This document shows, piece after piece, positions 1-5,684 of a stretch of 25,417 nucleotides of DNA (position 1 is its first letter; each line of letters starts with the position of its first letter). This stretch comes from GWA1-40-21 sp038078215 (GTDB lineage: Bacteria > Patescibacteriota > Minisyncoccia > Phycocordibacterales > GWA1-40-21), in the NCBI GenBank assembly GCA_038078215.1, contig JBBUED010000028.1, positions 1 through 25,417 of the forward strand, in the 5' to 3' direction. The position numbers and the translations under genes are program-made. The notes below the pieces were generated by a model, which made no database searches, was not told the DNA's origin, and saw only the letters and a list, made by a program, of their open reading frames with translations.

Positions 1-921
1 TGGAGCTGTCCAGCCGTTAACGATAGTCCAAGCCCTTGTTTCATCTTCTCCGGTGGTGAAATAAGTTATAAGATTCAAAAGTTCATACCCTTTTTTGATA
101 AGATTGTTTATACCGTCATCTTCCGCGCCCGCCAAACCGTATCTGAATTCTTTTTTTTCTTCCGATGACAAATCTTTGAGCTCCTGCTCTATGCCCGCGT
201 CAACAAGCACCCACTTGGCGCCTGACGAATTTAGAAAATCCAAAAGTCTAACAAACCTTTCATCATTAATTTCATCAAGATTTTTACCGCCGGCTTTTTT
301 GTTTAGAACATAAAGAATCGGCTTTATTGTGAGAAAATTAAGCAATCTTATTACCGCGATTTCTTTTTCCGAAACTTCAAACGATGACACGAGTTTTCCA
401 TCTTGAAGAACCTTTTCCAATTTTGATAAAGTTTCTTGCTCAAAGACTGCGTCTTTATCTCCTTTCTTTACTTCTTTGTTCAGATTGCCGATTCTTTTAG
501 TCACAGTCTGAAGATCGGCAAGAATAAGTTCCAAATTAATGACTTCAATATCTTTCAGGGGATCAATTTTACCATCCACATGAATAATATCGCTGTCTTC
601 AAAAATTCTAACAACCTCGGCAATGGCATCCACCTCGCGAATGTTGGATAAGAATTTGTTGCCCAAGCCCTCCCCTTCCGAAGCTCCTTTGACCAGTCCG
701 GCAATATCCACAAACTCAATTGCCGCCGGTATCGTCTTCGCCGATTTTGAAAATTCAGAGAGTTTAAGCAGGCGTTCGTCCGGCACGGCAACCACGCCCA
801 CTGAAGGGTCAATGGTACAAAACGGATAATTCTGCGCCGGCACCGACTTCTTCGTCAGCGCGTTAAAAAGCGTGGACTTCCCCACATTCGGCAGACCGAC
901 AATTCCTATTGATAATGACAT
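1..921 (-). CDS. ychF: Redox-regulated/ribosome-associated ATPase YchF (partial, 3' end beyond the window)
   Basis: YchF (Obg-like ATPase, OLA1 family) is a universal P-loop NTPase that prefers ATP and binds ribosomes. Translating the minus strand from the ATG at 921 gives 307 codons that stay open to base 1, so the C-terminal TGS end lies outside; the family is usually about 360 residues. The N-terminus begins MSLSIGIVGLPNVGKST, with the G1 P-loop GLPNVGKST at residues 9-17, followed by NYPFCTIDP (switch I) and FVDIAGLVKGA (G3 plus the typical YchF extension). The G4 region reads LYVLNKK. A -10-like hexamer TAAATT, preceded by TGC, ends 7 nt before the ATG, so the mRNA may be leaderless. The only neighbour in view is the divergent small membrane protein gene at 1203. 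Family assignment is secure. Confidence 0.95.
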   Translation of the reverse strand, partial: MSLSIGIVGLPNVGKSTLFNALTKKSVPAQNYPFCTIDPSVGVVAVPDERLLKLSEFSKSAKTIPAAIEFVDIAGLVKGASEGEGLGNKFLSNIREVDAIAEVVRIFEDSDIIHVDGKIDPLKDIEVINLELILADLQTVTKRIGNLNKEVKKGDKDAVFEQETLSKLEKVLQDGKLVSSFEVSEKEIAVIRLLNFLTIKPILYVLNKKAGGKNLDEINDERFVRLLDFLNSSGAKWVLVDAGIEQELKDLSSEEKKEFRYGLAGAEDDGINNLIKKGYELLNLITYFTTGEDETRAWTIVNGWTAP

Positions 922-928
922 AACAGCT

Positions 929-937
929 AATTTAGCA
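929..937 (-). promoter_or_regulatory. Candidate extended -10 of ychF, leaderless geometry
   Basis: On the minus strand TGC-TAAATT ends 7 nt before the ychF ATG. The hexamer matches TATAAT at four positions and has the TGn extension. A start point about 7 nt downstream of a -10 would fall at the ATG. Confidence 0.4.
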
Positions 938-970
938 GTTTATTCGGCAAATTGAAAGTTTTTACTCCGA

Positions 971-1018
971 CTTGGTACTCCGACTACCAAATCGAAACTT
1001 GGTAGTCGGAGTACCAAG
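971..1018. repeat. Perfect 20-bp inverted repeat in a divergent intergenic region
   Basis: The arms 971-990 and 999-1018 are perfect reverse complements separated by the 8-nt loop ATCGAAAC. The word TACTCCGAC inside the left arm also occurs just upstream at 963-971. The hairpin lies between two divergent genes, so it is not a terminator for either annotated coding region, although six T's follow it on the plus strand (1023-1028). It could be a regulatory hairpin, a dispersed palindromic element, or a terminator for antisense transcription. Confidence 0.85.
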
Positions 1019-1071
1019 TGAATTTTTTGTATATCCTCCTTTTGCACGCCTTAAAGAATTATTTTTTGTAT

Positions 1072-1100
1072 TTGACATGGTCCAGTAATTATGTTAAGTT
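1072..1100 (+). promoter_or_regulatory. Candidate promoter of the small membrane protein gene
   Basis: A perfect -35 TTGACA (1072-1077) is followed after 17 bp by TAAGTT (1095-1100), a weak -10. The leader would be about 95 nt and contains a small hairpin CCACGA/TCGTGG (1133-1138 and 1144-1149). Confidence 0.35.
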
Positions 1101-1202
1101 AGTTAACATCCGACTAGTTTGGATAAACCCCACCACGAGGGCATCGTGGAATATAGTACTTTTTATTTTAAATTTTTTGAAAGAAAAGAAAGGGGAAATT
1201 GT

Positions 1203-1469
1203 ATGGACATAAGCATAGGTGAATGGAAAAAATCGTCTAATACGGTGCTGATTTTTATAGTTTTTTTATCTGTTGGAGCAGCTGGTTTCACTTATTTATA
1301 CATAAAAAAACCGGCTTTCAACATTAATATTGATGTTGCAATCGTAGGTTCTTTGATATGTTGTTTTGCGGCCTTGTTCTTCTTCTTCCGGTTATTGAGA
1401 AGGGGGTCTAAAAAACAAGAGATTCCATTAGGTTATCATATCGGTTCCGAAGAACCATTCGGCTGTTAG
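1203..1469 (+). CDS. Small membrane protein with two transmembrane helices, unknown function
   Basis: This 88-residue product starts at the ATG at 1203, chosen because a purine-rich AAGAAAGGGGAA lies just upstream; an upstream in-frame start at 1119 has no such site. Residues about 15-34 and 44-63 are strongly hydrophobic and separated by a short polar turn (YIKKPAFN). The second helix ends in RLLRRGSKK, which by the positive-inside rule places both termini inside. The hydrophilic tail ends GSEEPFGC. The gene is a separate transcription unit with its own candidate promoter and terminator, flanked by a divergent ychF and a convergent peptidase gene. I do not recognise the family, and nothing visible points to a toxin, transporter or holin in particular. 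Confidence 0.7.
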   Translation: MDISIGEWKKSSNTVLIFIVFLSVGAAGFTYLYIKKPAFNINIDVAIVGSLICCFAALFFFFRLLRRGSKKQEIPLGYHIGSEEPFGC

Positions 1470-1511
1470 TTAGTTACCATTACATACCTCTAATTTTATT
1501 TCTTAAAAACG

Positions 1512-1546
1512 GAGCGGTCTGATTTTTTACAGTCAGCCGCTCTTTT
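1512..1546 (+). terminator. Rho-independent terminator after the small membrane protein gene
   Basis: GAGCGGTCTGA (1512-1522) pairs with TCAGCCGCTC (1533-1542) with one bulged T, followed by TTTT. It lies 43 nt after the stop codon and abuts the stop of the convergent peptidase gene, so it may act in both directions. Confidence 0.8.
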
Positions 1547-2052
1547 CATTTGTTTTCCTTAGCAATCGGTGAATATTGTTTTCCCAGTTTGAAATCTTCA
1601 TCGGAAATGACCATTGCCCATTTTATATATTGATGATTGCCCTGCGCCCCATGCCATCGCGACAAAAAATCTTTCTTTCCCATTTTGAAATTCTTGCCGT
1701 TCCAAGGATCGTTTAAAATTATCTCCCCTTTCTCAAACCCGACAACCACAGCGTAGTGTTCTTCCTCTGCTTGAGGCTCGGCAAAATGAATTATTACAGG
1801 TAATCCTTCGGCCAGAAAATTACTGATTTCATTGAGCGACGAATCGTTATTTACATAGCAGTAAAAACCTTCTTTGCGCGCCGTTTCAATCATTGCATTA
1901 TGCTTAGTTCCCACATCGTGATTAGTATGAGCTTCTTCAGAGAGCTTTTTCTCACTCTTAAAATCTCCCAAAAATGACAAGGCCATCTGAAGAGACGCTG
2001 GACCGCAGGTGTGGTCGGTATCTTGCTTGTAAAAAGGTATCTTTAATTTCAT
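1546..2052 (-). CDS. C39-like cysteine peptidase family protein, probably cytoplasmic
   Basis: The product has 168 residues with the papain-like layout of the C39-like peptidase families (PF13529 type). A glutamine (Q10) precedes the nucleophile segment HTCGPASLQM, whose cysteine is C16. The histidine is H99 in EEHYAVVVGF and the aspartate is D115 in LNDPWNG, so the Gln-Cys-His-Asp set is complete. The length matches one catalytic domain. There is no signal peptide or ABC-transporter fusion, unlike bacteriocin-processing C39 domains, so it probably acts inside the cell on an unknown substrate. The ATG at 2052 is supported by an extended -10 (TGG-TATTAT) ending 6 nt upstream, predicting a leaderless mRNA. 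Whether it is a true protease or a transglutaminase-like relative cannot be decided from sequence. Confidence 0.82.
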   Translation of the reverse strand: MKLKIPFYKQDTDHTCGPASLQMALSFLGDFKSEKKLSEEAHTNHDVGTKHNAMIETARKEGFYCYVNNDSSLNEISNFLAEGLPVIIHFAEPQAEEEHYAVVVGFEKGEIILNDPWNGKNFKMGKKDFLSRWHGAQGNHQYIKWAMVISDEDFKLGKQYSPIAKENK

Positions 2053-2058
2053 GTTTTA

Positions 2059-2067
2059 ATAATACCA
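2059..2067 (-). promoter_or_regulatory. Extended -10 of the C39-like gene, leaderless geometry
   Basis: TGG-TATTAT on the minus strand ends exactly 6 nt before the ATG, so the predicted transcription start coincides with the start codon. Confidence 0.5.
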
Positions 2068-2160
2068 TAAAACAAACGGGTGATAATCAAAAATTTTGGC
2101 GGGGAAATTTTTAATGGTAAAATTACTGTTCTTACATTCTTACATTAAAAAAATAAAAAT

Positions 2161-3288
2161 ATGAACGAAATCAAAAAAGATAAATTCGGGCCGGAGTATA
2201 TTATTGAAGTATATGACCCGAAAATTGGAATGGAAGGTTTTTTGGTTATAGACAATACGACGCTAGGACTTGGAAAAGGCGGAATAAGAATGACGCCGAA
2301 CGTTACGAAAGAAGAAGTATTCCGATTGGCTAGAGTGATGACATGGAAAAATTCTCTCGCCGGAATACCTTTCGGAGGAGCCAAAGCGGGAATAATATGG
2401 CCGGGAGGAAGCGATGAGTTGAAAGGTGAATTTATCAAAAGTTTCGCCAGAGCGATTAAGCCTTTCGTGCCAAAGAAATATATTCCCGGACCTGATGTCA
2501 ATACCACCGAAAAAGAAATGCTGTTAATTGCCGAAGAGGTCGGCAATTGGAAAGGCGCTACCGGAAAGCCGTCCGATTATTGTTATAAAAATAAGAAAAC
2601 CGGAAAAAAAATATGCGGACTTCCCCATGAGCTCGGCAGTACAGGCTTTGGCGTGGCGCACGCGACAGCCGCGGCCGCCGAAGCGGCGGGATTTGACATA
2701 AAAAAAATGACTGTGGGGATTGACGGGTTCGGCAATGTCGGAGAATTTGCGTTCAGACACTTGCAAGAAATGGGGGCGAAAATAGTTGCCGTTTCTGGGA
2801 GCCGCGGAGGCGTGTATGACGAAAAAGGTTTGGATTTAAAAATACTGCTTAAACTAAAGTCTAAAAACAAAGCTGTTACCGAATATCCGACCGGAAGGAA
2901 AATTAAACACAGTGAAATTTTTGAATTGCCAGTTGAAATTCTAATTCCCGCTTCCGTCACCGATGTCATAAACGAGAGCAATAAAAATAAAATAAAGGCG
3001 AAAATAATCGTGGAGGGCGCGAATATTCCGATGAGAGAAAATATTGAAAACGAGTTGTTCAAGAAAGGAATAATCATAGTTCCAGATTTCGTGGCAAATG
3101 CCGGCGGAGTTATATCGTCTTACGCCGAATATAGAGGATGCAATCCGAAACAAATGTTTGAGATGGTGGAAAAAAAGGTCCGCTGTTGCGCGAAAGCGAT
3201 AATGGAGAAAAGCTTAGCCGAGAAAAGAAACCCCCGCGAGATAGCTATGGAAATCGCCACAAAGAGAGTAGAAGAAAAAATGGGATAA
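2161..3288 (+). CDS. Glu/Leu/Phe/Val dehydrogenase (glutamate dehydrogenase-like)
   Basis: This NAD(P)-dependent amino-acid dehydrogenase should interconvert an amino acid and its 2-oxo acid plus ammonia. Its 375 residues show the family motifs in order: GKGGIR (38-43), the substrate-binding segment MTWKNSLAGIPFGGAKAG (60-77) with K63 and K75, the catalytic aspartate D112 in GPDVNT, the Rossmann motif GFGNVG (189-194), VEGANIP (284-290) and PDFVANAGGVISSYAE (308-323). It is shorter than the roughly 410-450 residues of many glutamate dehydrogenases, and 138-152 holds a lysine-rich loop with two cysteines (CYKNKKTGKKIC) that I do not recognise. Substrate and cofactor choice cannot be fixed by eye; glutamate is the default, and leucine or another branched amino acid is possible. 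No clear Shine-Dalgarno precedes the ATG. The gene stands alone on the plus strand. Confidence 0.92.
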   Translation: MNEIKKDKFGPEYIIEVYDPKIGMEGFLVIDNTTLGLGKGGIRMTPNVTKEEVFRLARVMTWKNSLAGIPFGGAKAGIIWPGGSDELKGEFIKSFARAIKPFVPKKYIPGPDVNTTEKEMLLIAEEVGNWKGATGKPSDYCYKNKKTGKKICGLPHELGSTGFGVAHATAAAAEAAGFDIKKMTVGIDGFGNVGEFAFRHLQEMGAKIVAVSGSRGGVYDEKGLDLKILLKLKSKNKAVTEYPTGRKIKHSEIFELPVEILIPASVTDVINESNKNKIKAKIIVEGANIPMRENIENELFKKGIIIVPDFVANAGGVISSYAEYRGCNPKQMFEMVEKKVRCCAKAIMEKSLAEKRNPREIAMEIATKRVEEKMG

Positions 3289-3311
3289 ATCGCCGTAATC
3301 ATGTAATTATC

Positions 3312-3381
3312 AATTTTCAAACAAAATTCATTCTCCACTCTTCACCAAATGTTAGATGACATCGTGTTTTGTTTGAAAATT
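3312..3381. repeat. 15-bp inverted repeat with 40-nt spacer between convergent genes
   Basis: AATTTTCAAACAAAA (3312-3326) and its exact reverse complement (3367-3381) flank a 40-nt spacer downstream of the dehydrogenase gene. Weaker pairing continues outward (AATTAT against ATTTAATT). It is too AT-rich for a typical intrinsic terminator. It could be a degenerate MITE-like unit or an mRNA-end structure. Confidence 0.55.
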
Positions 3382-3458
3382 ATTTAATTGTAAATTCAAT
3401 GAAAATTGGCAATGATCATTAAAATTTGAGATTAGATTTGATTAGACATTAGATCAAT

Positions 3459-3476
3459 TAGGAATTAGAAATTTAC
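3459..3476. repeat. Dispersed 18-bp repeat, copy 1
   Basis: TAGGAATTAGAAATTTAC is identical to 20833-20850. Here it directly follows the stop codon of the minus-strand gene at 3477; the other copy begins with a stop codon. Both lie at the ends of convergent genes. Confidence 0.75.
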
Positions 3477-3887
3477 TTATCTTATCCCCGTATCAATCAT
3501 AATCGTCACTTCGGAAAATTTTCCGTCTTCCACCGTCACATACTCCGGCTTTGAGCCCGTCAAACCGCCCTCTGAATCATTATAAATAATATATTTCCCC
3601 GGAGACAGATGAACTGAAAAACTGCCGTCATCCAGAGTCTCAGTATTTTGGGTGACATTGTCCTCCTTATTTTTGACAACAATATTCGCCTTAATCGGTT
3701 TGTCGTCGCAACTTGCGTTTTCCTCCATTTGGACGGGACAAACGGGATCTGTTACGACATAACCATTTATACCTTCCGCCGCTGACACGGAATTTCCCCC
3801 GCCTTTATCAAGCGAAGCAAAGAAATAAATAATGCCCAAGACGATGAATAATGCGATCAAAACGATAATTAAATTTTTACTTTTCAT
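3477..3887 (-). CDS. Membrane-anchored protein with a carboxypeptidase-regulatory-like beta-sandwich
   Basis: The 136-residue product has one N-terminal hydrophobic helix (about residues 5-25, after MKSKN) with no visible lipobox, then a polar linker and an extracytoplasmic domain of about 95 residues. That domain begins INGYVVTDPVCPVQ, has a second cysteine region NASCDDKPIKA, and ends with the alternation GSFSVHLSPGKYIIYND ... YVTVEDGKFSEVTIMID typical of carboxypeptidase-regulatory-like (CarboxypepD_reg) folds. The two cysteines about 10 residues apart could form a disulfide. Such domains are adhesion or structural modules rather than enzymes. The gene lies 122 bp downstream of arsR on the same strand, and a copy of the palindrome ATTCGCGCGAAT lies about 105 bp upstream of its start, so shared control with arsR is possible. 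The exact function is unknown. Confidence 0.7.
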   Translation of the reverse strand: MKSKNLIIVLIALFIVLGIIYFFASLDKGGGNSVSAAEGINGYVVTDPVCPVQMEENASCDDKPIKANIVVKNKEDNVTQNTETLDDGSFSVHLSPGKYIIYNDSEGGLTGSKPEYVTVEDGKFSEVTIMIDTGIR

Positions 3888-3991
3888 AATTTCGTTAAAT
3901 TAAAATCAAGACGAGTTTTGAAAAAACGTGAACGCAATCATTATATCAGACGGATATTGATTTGGTAAATCTAGTCTGTCTCTATTCGCCT

Positions 3992-4010
3992 ATTCGCGCG
4001 AATTAGACAT
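3992..4010. promoter_or_regulatory. Candidate operator, palindrome copy 1
   Basis: The 19-bp sequence ATTCGCGCGAATTAGACAT occurs here and again at 4312-4330 in the same orientation. Its first 12 bases are a perfect palindrome. This copy touches the stop codon of arsR and lies upstream of the gene ending at 3477. Confidence 0.5.
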
Positions 4011-4276
4011 TAGAACAATTCCAGCAATTTTTGAACTATCGGATGTTTTTCTTTTTCCAAGCCGTATACCATAGTAAGGCTTACTTGCTCTTTTCCCACG
4101 ATATCAGCGCGCGAAAGAATCATCAGATGTTTGGAAGTCGCTCTAAATGAAAGCTTGATTTCATCCGCAATATCTCCGACGGAAGCCGAGCTTTCTGATT
4201 TGAGATATTTCAGAATGGAGATTCGGCGTTTGTTCGCAAGCGCTTTCAATATTTTTTCCAATTCTTTTTCTTTCAT
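4010..4276 (-). CDS. ArsR-family winged-helix transcription regulator
   Basis: This is a single helix-turn-helix domain of 88 residues, the usual minimal size for ArsR/SmtB-type repressors. The N-terminal helix ELEKILKALANKRRISILKYL is followed by SVGDIADEIKLSFRATSKHLMILSRADIV, in which SFRATSKHLMIL is the recognition helix, and by the wing GKEQVSLTMVYGL. There is no CVC metal motif in the recognition helix region and no cysteine at all, so metal sensing of the ArsR/CadC kind is unlikely and the signal is unknown. Earlier in-frame ATGs exist at 4288 and 4285. I prefer 4276 because TATGAT (4284-4289) would serve as a -10 ending 7 nt before it. The palindrome at 4312-4323 sits just upstream of that -10, near where the -35 should be, which fits autorepression. 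Confidence 0.85.
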   Translation of the reverse strand: MKEKELEKILKALANKRRISILKYLKSESSASVGDIADEIKLSFRATSKHLMILSRADIVGKEQVSLTMVYGLEKEKHPIVQKLLELF

Positions 4277-4283
4277 ACTCACC

Positions 4284-4289
4284 ATCATA
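4284..4289 (-). promoter_or_regulatory. Candidate -10 of arsR
   Basis: TATGAT on the minus strand (five of six to TATAAT) ends 7 nt before the preferred ATG. It overlaps the two earlier ATG codons, which argues against their use. Confidence 0.4.
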
Positions 4290-4311
4290 CCGCATAAAAA
4301 ACTATTCTACC

Positions 4312-4330
4312 ATTCGCGCGAATTAGACAT
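4312..4330. promoter_or_regulatory. Candidate ArsR operator, palindrome copy 2
   Basis: This second exact copy of the 19-bp sequence containing ATTCGCGCGAAT lies 320 bp from the first. It is 36 bp upstream of the preferred arsR start and just upstream of its -10, a normal place for a repressor site. Confidence 0.55.
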
Positions 4331-4394
4331 CTATATATTATCCGGGGAGAAAAGAATAGTCGGGAATCAAGAAATAAAAAGATGGGGGGTTATT

Positions 4395-5666
4395 TTAATG
4401 TTTCAAACTTCTTAACTTCCTGTGGAAACCGATTGCGAAGCGGTGCGCTTCGCTGTTCAATAAAATTATTTCTTTCTTGTACTTTTTTATAATTTCTTCC
4501 TCGCCGAGTATTCTTGCCGGTTTGTGTTTTTCATCCTTAACTACGCCTGCGATTTTCACCTTGTGATTTTCTCCTAAATTATTTTTCAAAACTTCCTCAA
4601 CGGCGTTTCTCTGGGCGACACCGCCGTCATAAACGATGATGTCCGGCAAAGGCCATTCTTTATGCCTTAATCTTCTTTCCAAAATTTCTTTTAAAGTCGC
4701 GGTGTCATTGGCAGTTCCAACACTTCTTATCTTAAATTTGCGGTAATCCGATTTTTTGAGTTCCCCATTTTGGAGAACCGTCATCACTCCGACCATATTT
4801 GTCCCGCTTATGTGAGCGACATCATAAGCTTCCATTCTTAAAACAGCCGGTTCCCCAGAAATTATTTCAACAATTCCCTCTTCCGGTTTCTTGATTAGAG
4901 CGACATCCTGAATGTGGTTTAGCGCGAACAATGTCCTCTTGGCCTTTCCAGCTTTCTCAAACTCGCGATTCTTGGCGTATTCTTTCATCTGACGTTCAAG
5001 TTTTTTAATTATGGCTTTCTTTTTTCCTTCAAAAAAAAGCTTAATGTTGCGGATCGTGTCCGCGTAATCGGCTTTTGATATTTCGCCTGAGCAGACTCCG
5101 GGACAAAGTCCTATTTGCCTGTTGAAACAAGGTTTCGCTTTTATAATGCCGCGGAAAGAAACGGATCCGTATGGCGCGCACTTGTCCCTGTAAGGAAAAA
5201 TCTTTCTTATTATTTTCAAGCCTTCTTTGATAGCCGAGCCGTTCGGATATGGACCGAATTTGTATTTGATATTCAATCCTTCTGCTTGAAGATTTAATTT
5301 TTCAAGCTCTCTTCCTCGAACTAGCAAGACGCGAGGAAAATCCTCTTTTGTTATGACGACATAATTATAGCTTTTATCGTCTTTTTCTTTAGTGTTATAT
5401 TTTGGTTGATGCTTTTTTATAAGATTGGACTCAAGAATAAGCGCCTCCAAGACCGAGTCTGTTTTTAAATAATCAACCTTATCCGTCTTGAAAACCATTT
5501 GAGCAACAAATTGCCCTCTCGTGTTTATCAAATCGGCACTGAAATAACTTCTCACTCTGTCTCTGAGAGAAGTGGCTTTGCCTACGTAAAGTATTTCTTT
5601 TCCTTTCTTGAATAAGTATACCCCCGGCGAATCAGGAAGTTTTTTAATTTGATCTGTTAACTTCAT
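4395..5666 (-). CDS. uvrC: UvrABC excinuclease subunit C, short form without the C-terminal HhH domain
   Basis: UvrC makes both incisions in nucleotide excision repair. Order in the 423 residues: GIY-YIG nuclease (about 12-95, with GVY at 15-17 and YVG at 27-29), a cysteine cluster C163, C180, C188, C192 whose last three spacings match the Fe-S cluster ligands described for E. coli UvrC, the UVR motif that contacts UvrB (about 217-250), then the RNase H-like nuclease with DVAH (D282, H285), IVYDGG (D347) and EAHRFA (H408). The protein ends at RKLRSLKH, just after the nuclease, so the tandem helix-hairpin-helix domain of the usual roughly 600-residue UvrC is missing. Both nuclease centres look intact, so this is probably a natural short form. 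It lies 18 bp downstream of uvrA and is presumably cotranscribed with it. Confidence 0.94.
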   Translation of the reverse strand: MKLTDQIKKLPDSPGVYLFKKGKEILYVGKATSLRDRVRSYFSADLINTRGQFVAQMVFKTDKVDYLKTDSVLEALILESNLIKKHQPKYNTKEKDDKSYNYVVITKEDFPRVLLVRGRELEKLNLQAEGLNIKYKFGPYPNGSAIKEGLKIIRKIFPYRDKCAPYGSVSFRGIIKAKPCFNRQIGLCPGVCSGEISKADYADTIRNIKLFFEGKKKAIIKKLERQMKEYAKNREFEKAGKAKRTLFALNHIQDVALIKKPEEGIVEIISGEPAVLRMEAYDVAHISGTNMVGVMTVLQNGELKKSDYRKFKIRSVGTANDTATLKEILERRLRHKEWPLPDIIVYDGGVAQRNAVEEVLKNNLGENHKVKIAGVVKDEKHKPARILGEEEIIKKYKKEIILLNSEAHRFAIGFHRKLRSLKH

Positions 5667-5684
5667 TTCAAATTTAATTTTGAC

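Noticed and set aside
971..1018. Intrinsic terminator of ychF or the small membrane protein gene
   Set aside because: It is upstream of both divergent genes, so it cannot end either transcript.
1018..1212. 64-codon plus-strand frame overlapping the leader of the small membrane protein gene
   Set aside because: It overlaps the candidate promoter and leader, has no Shine-Dalgarno, and is out of frame with the supported gene.
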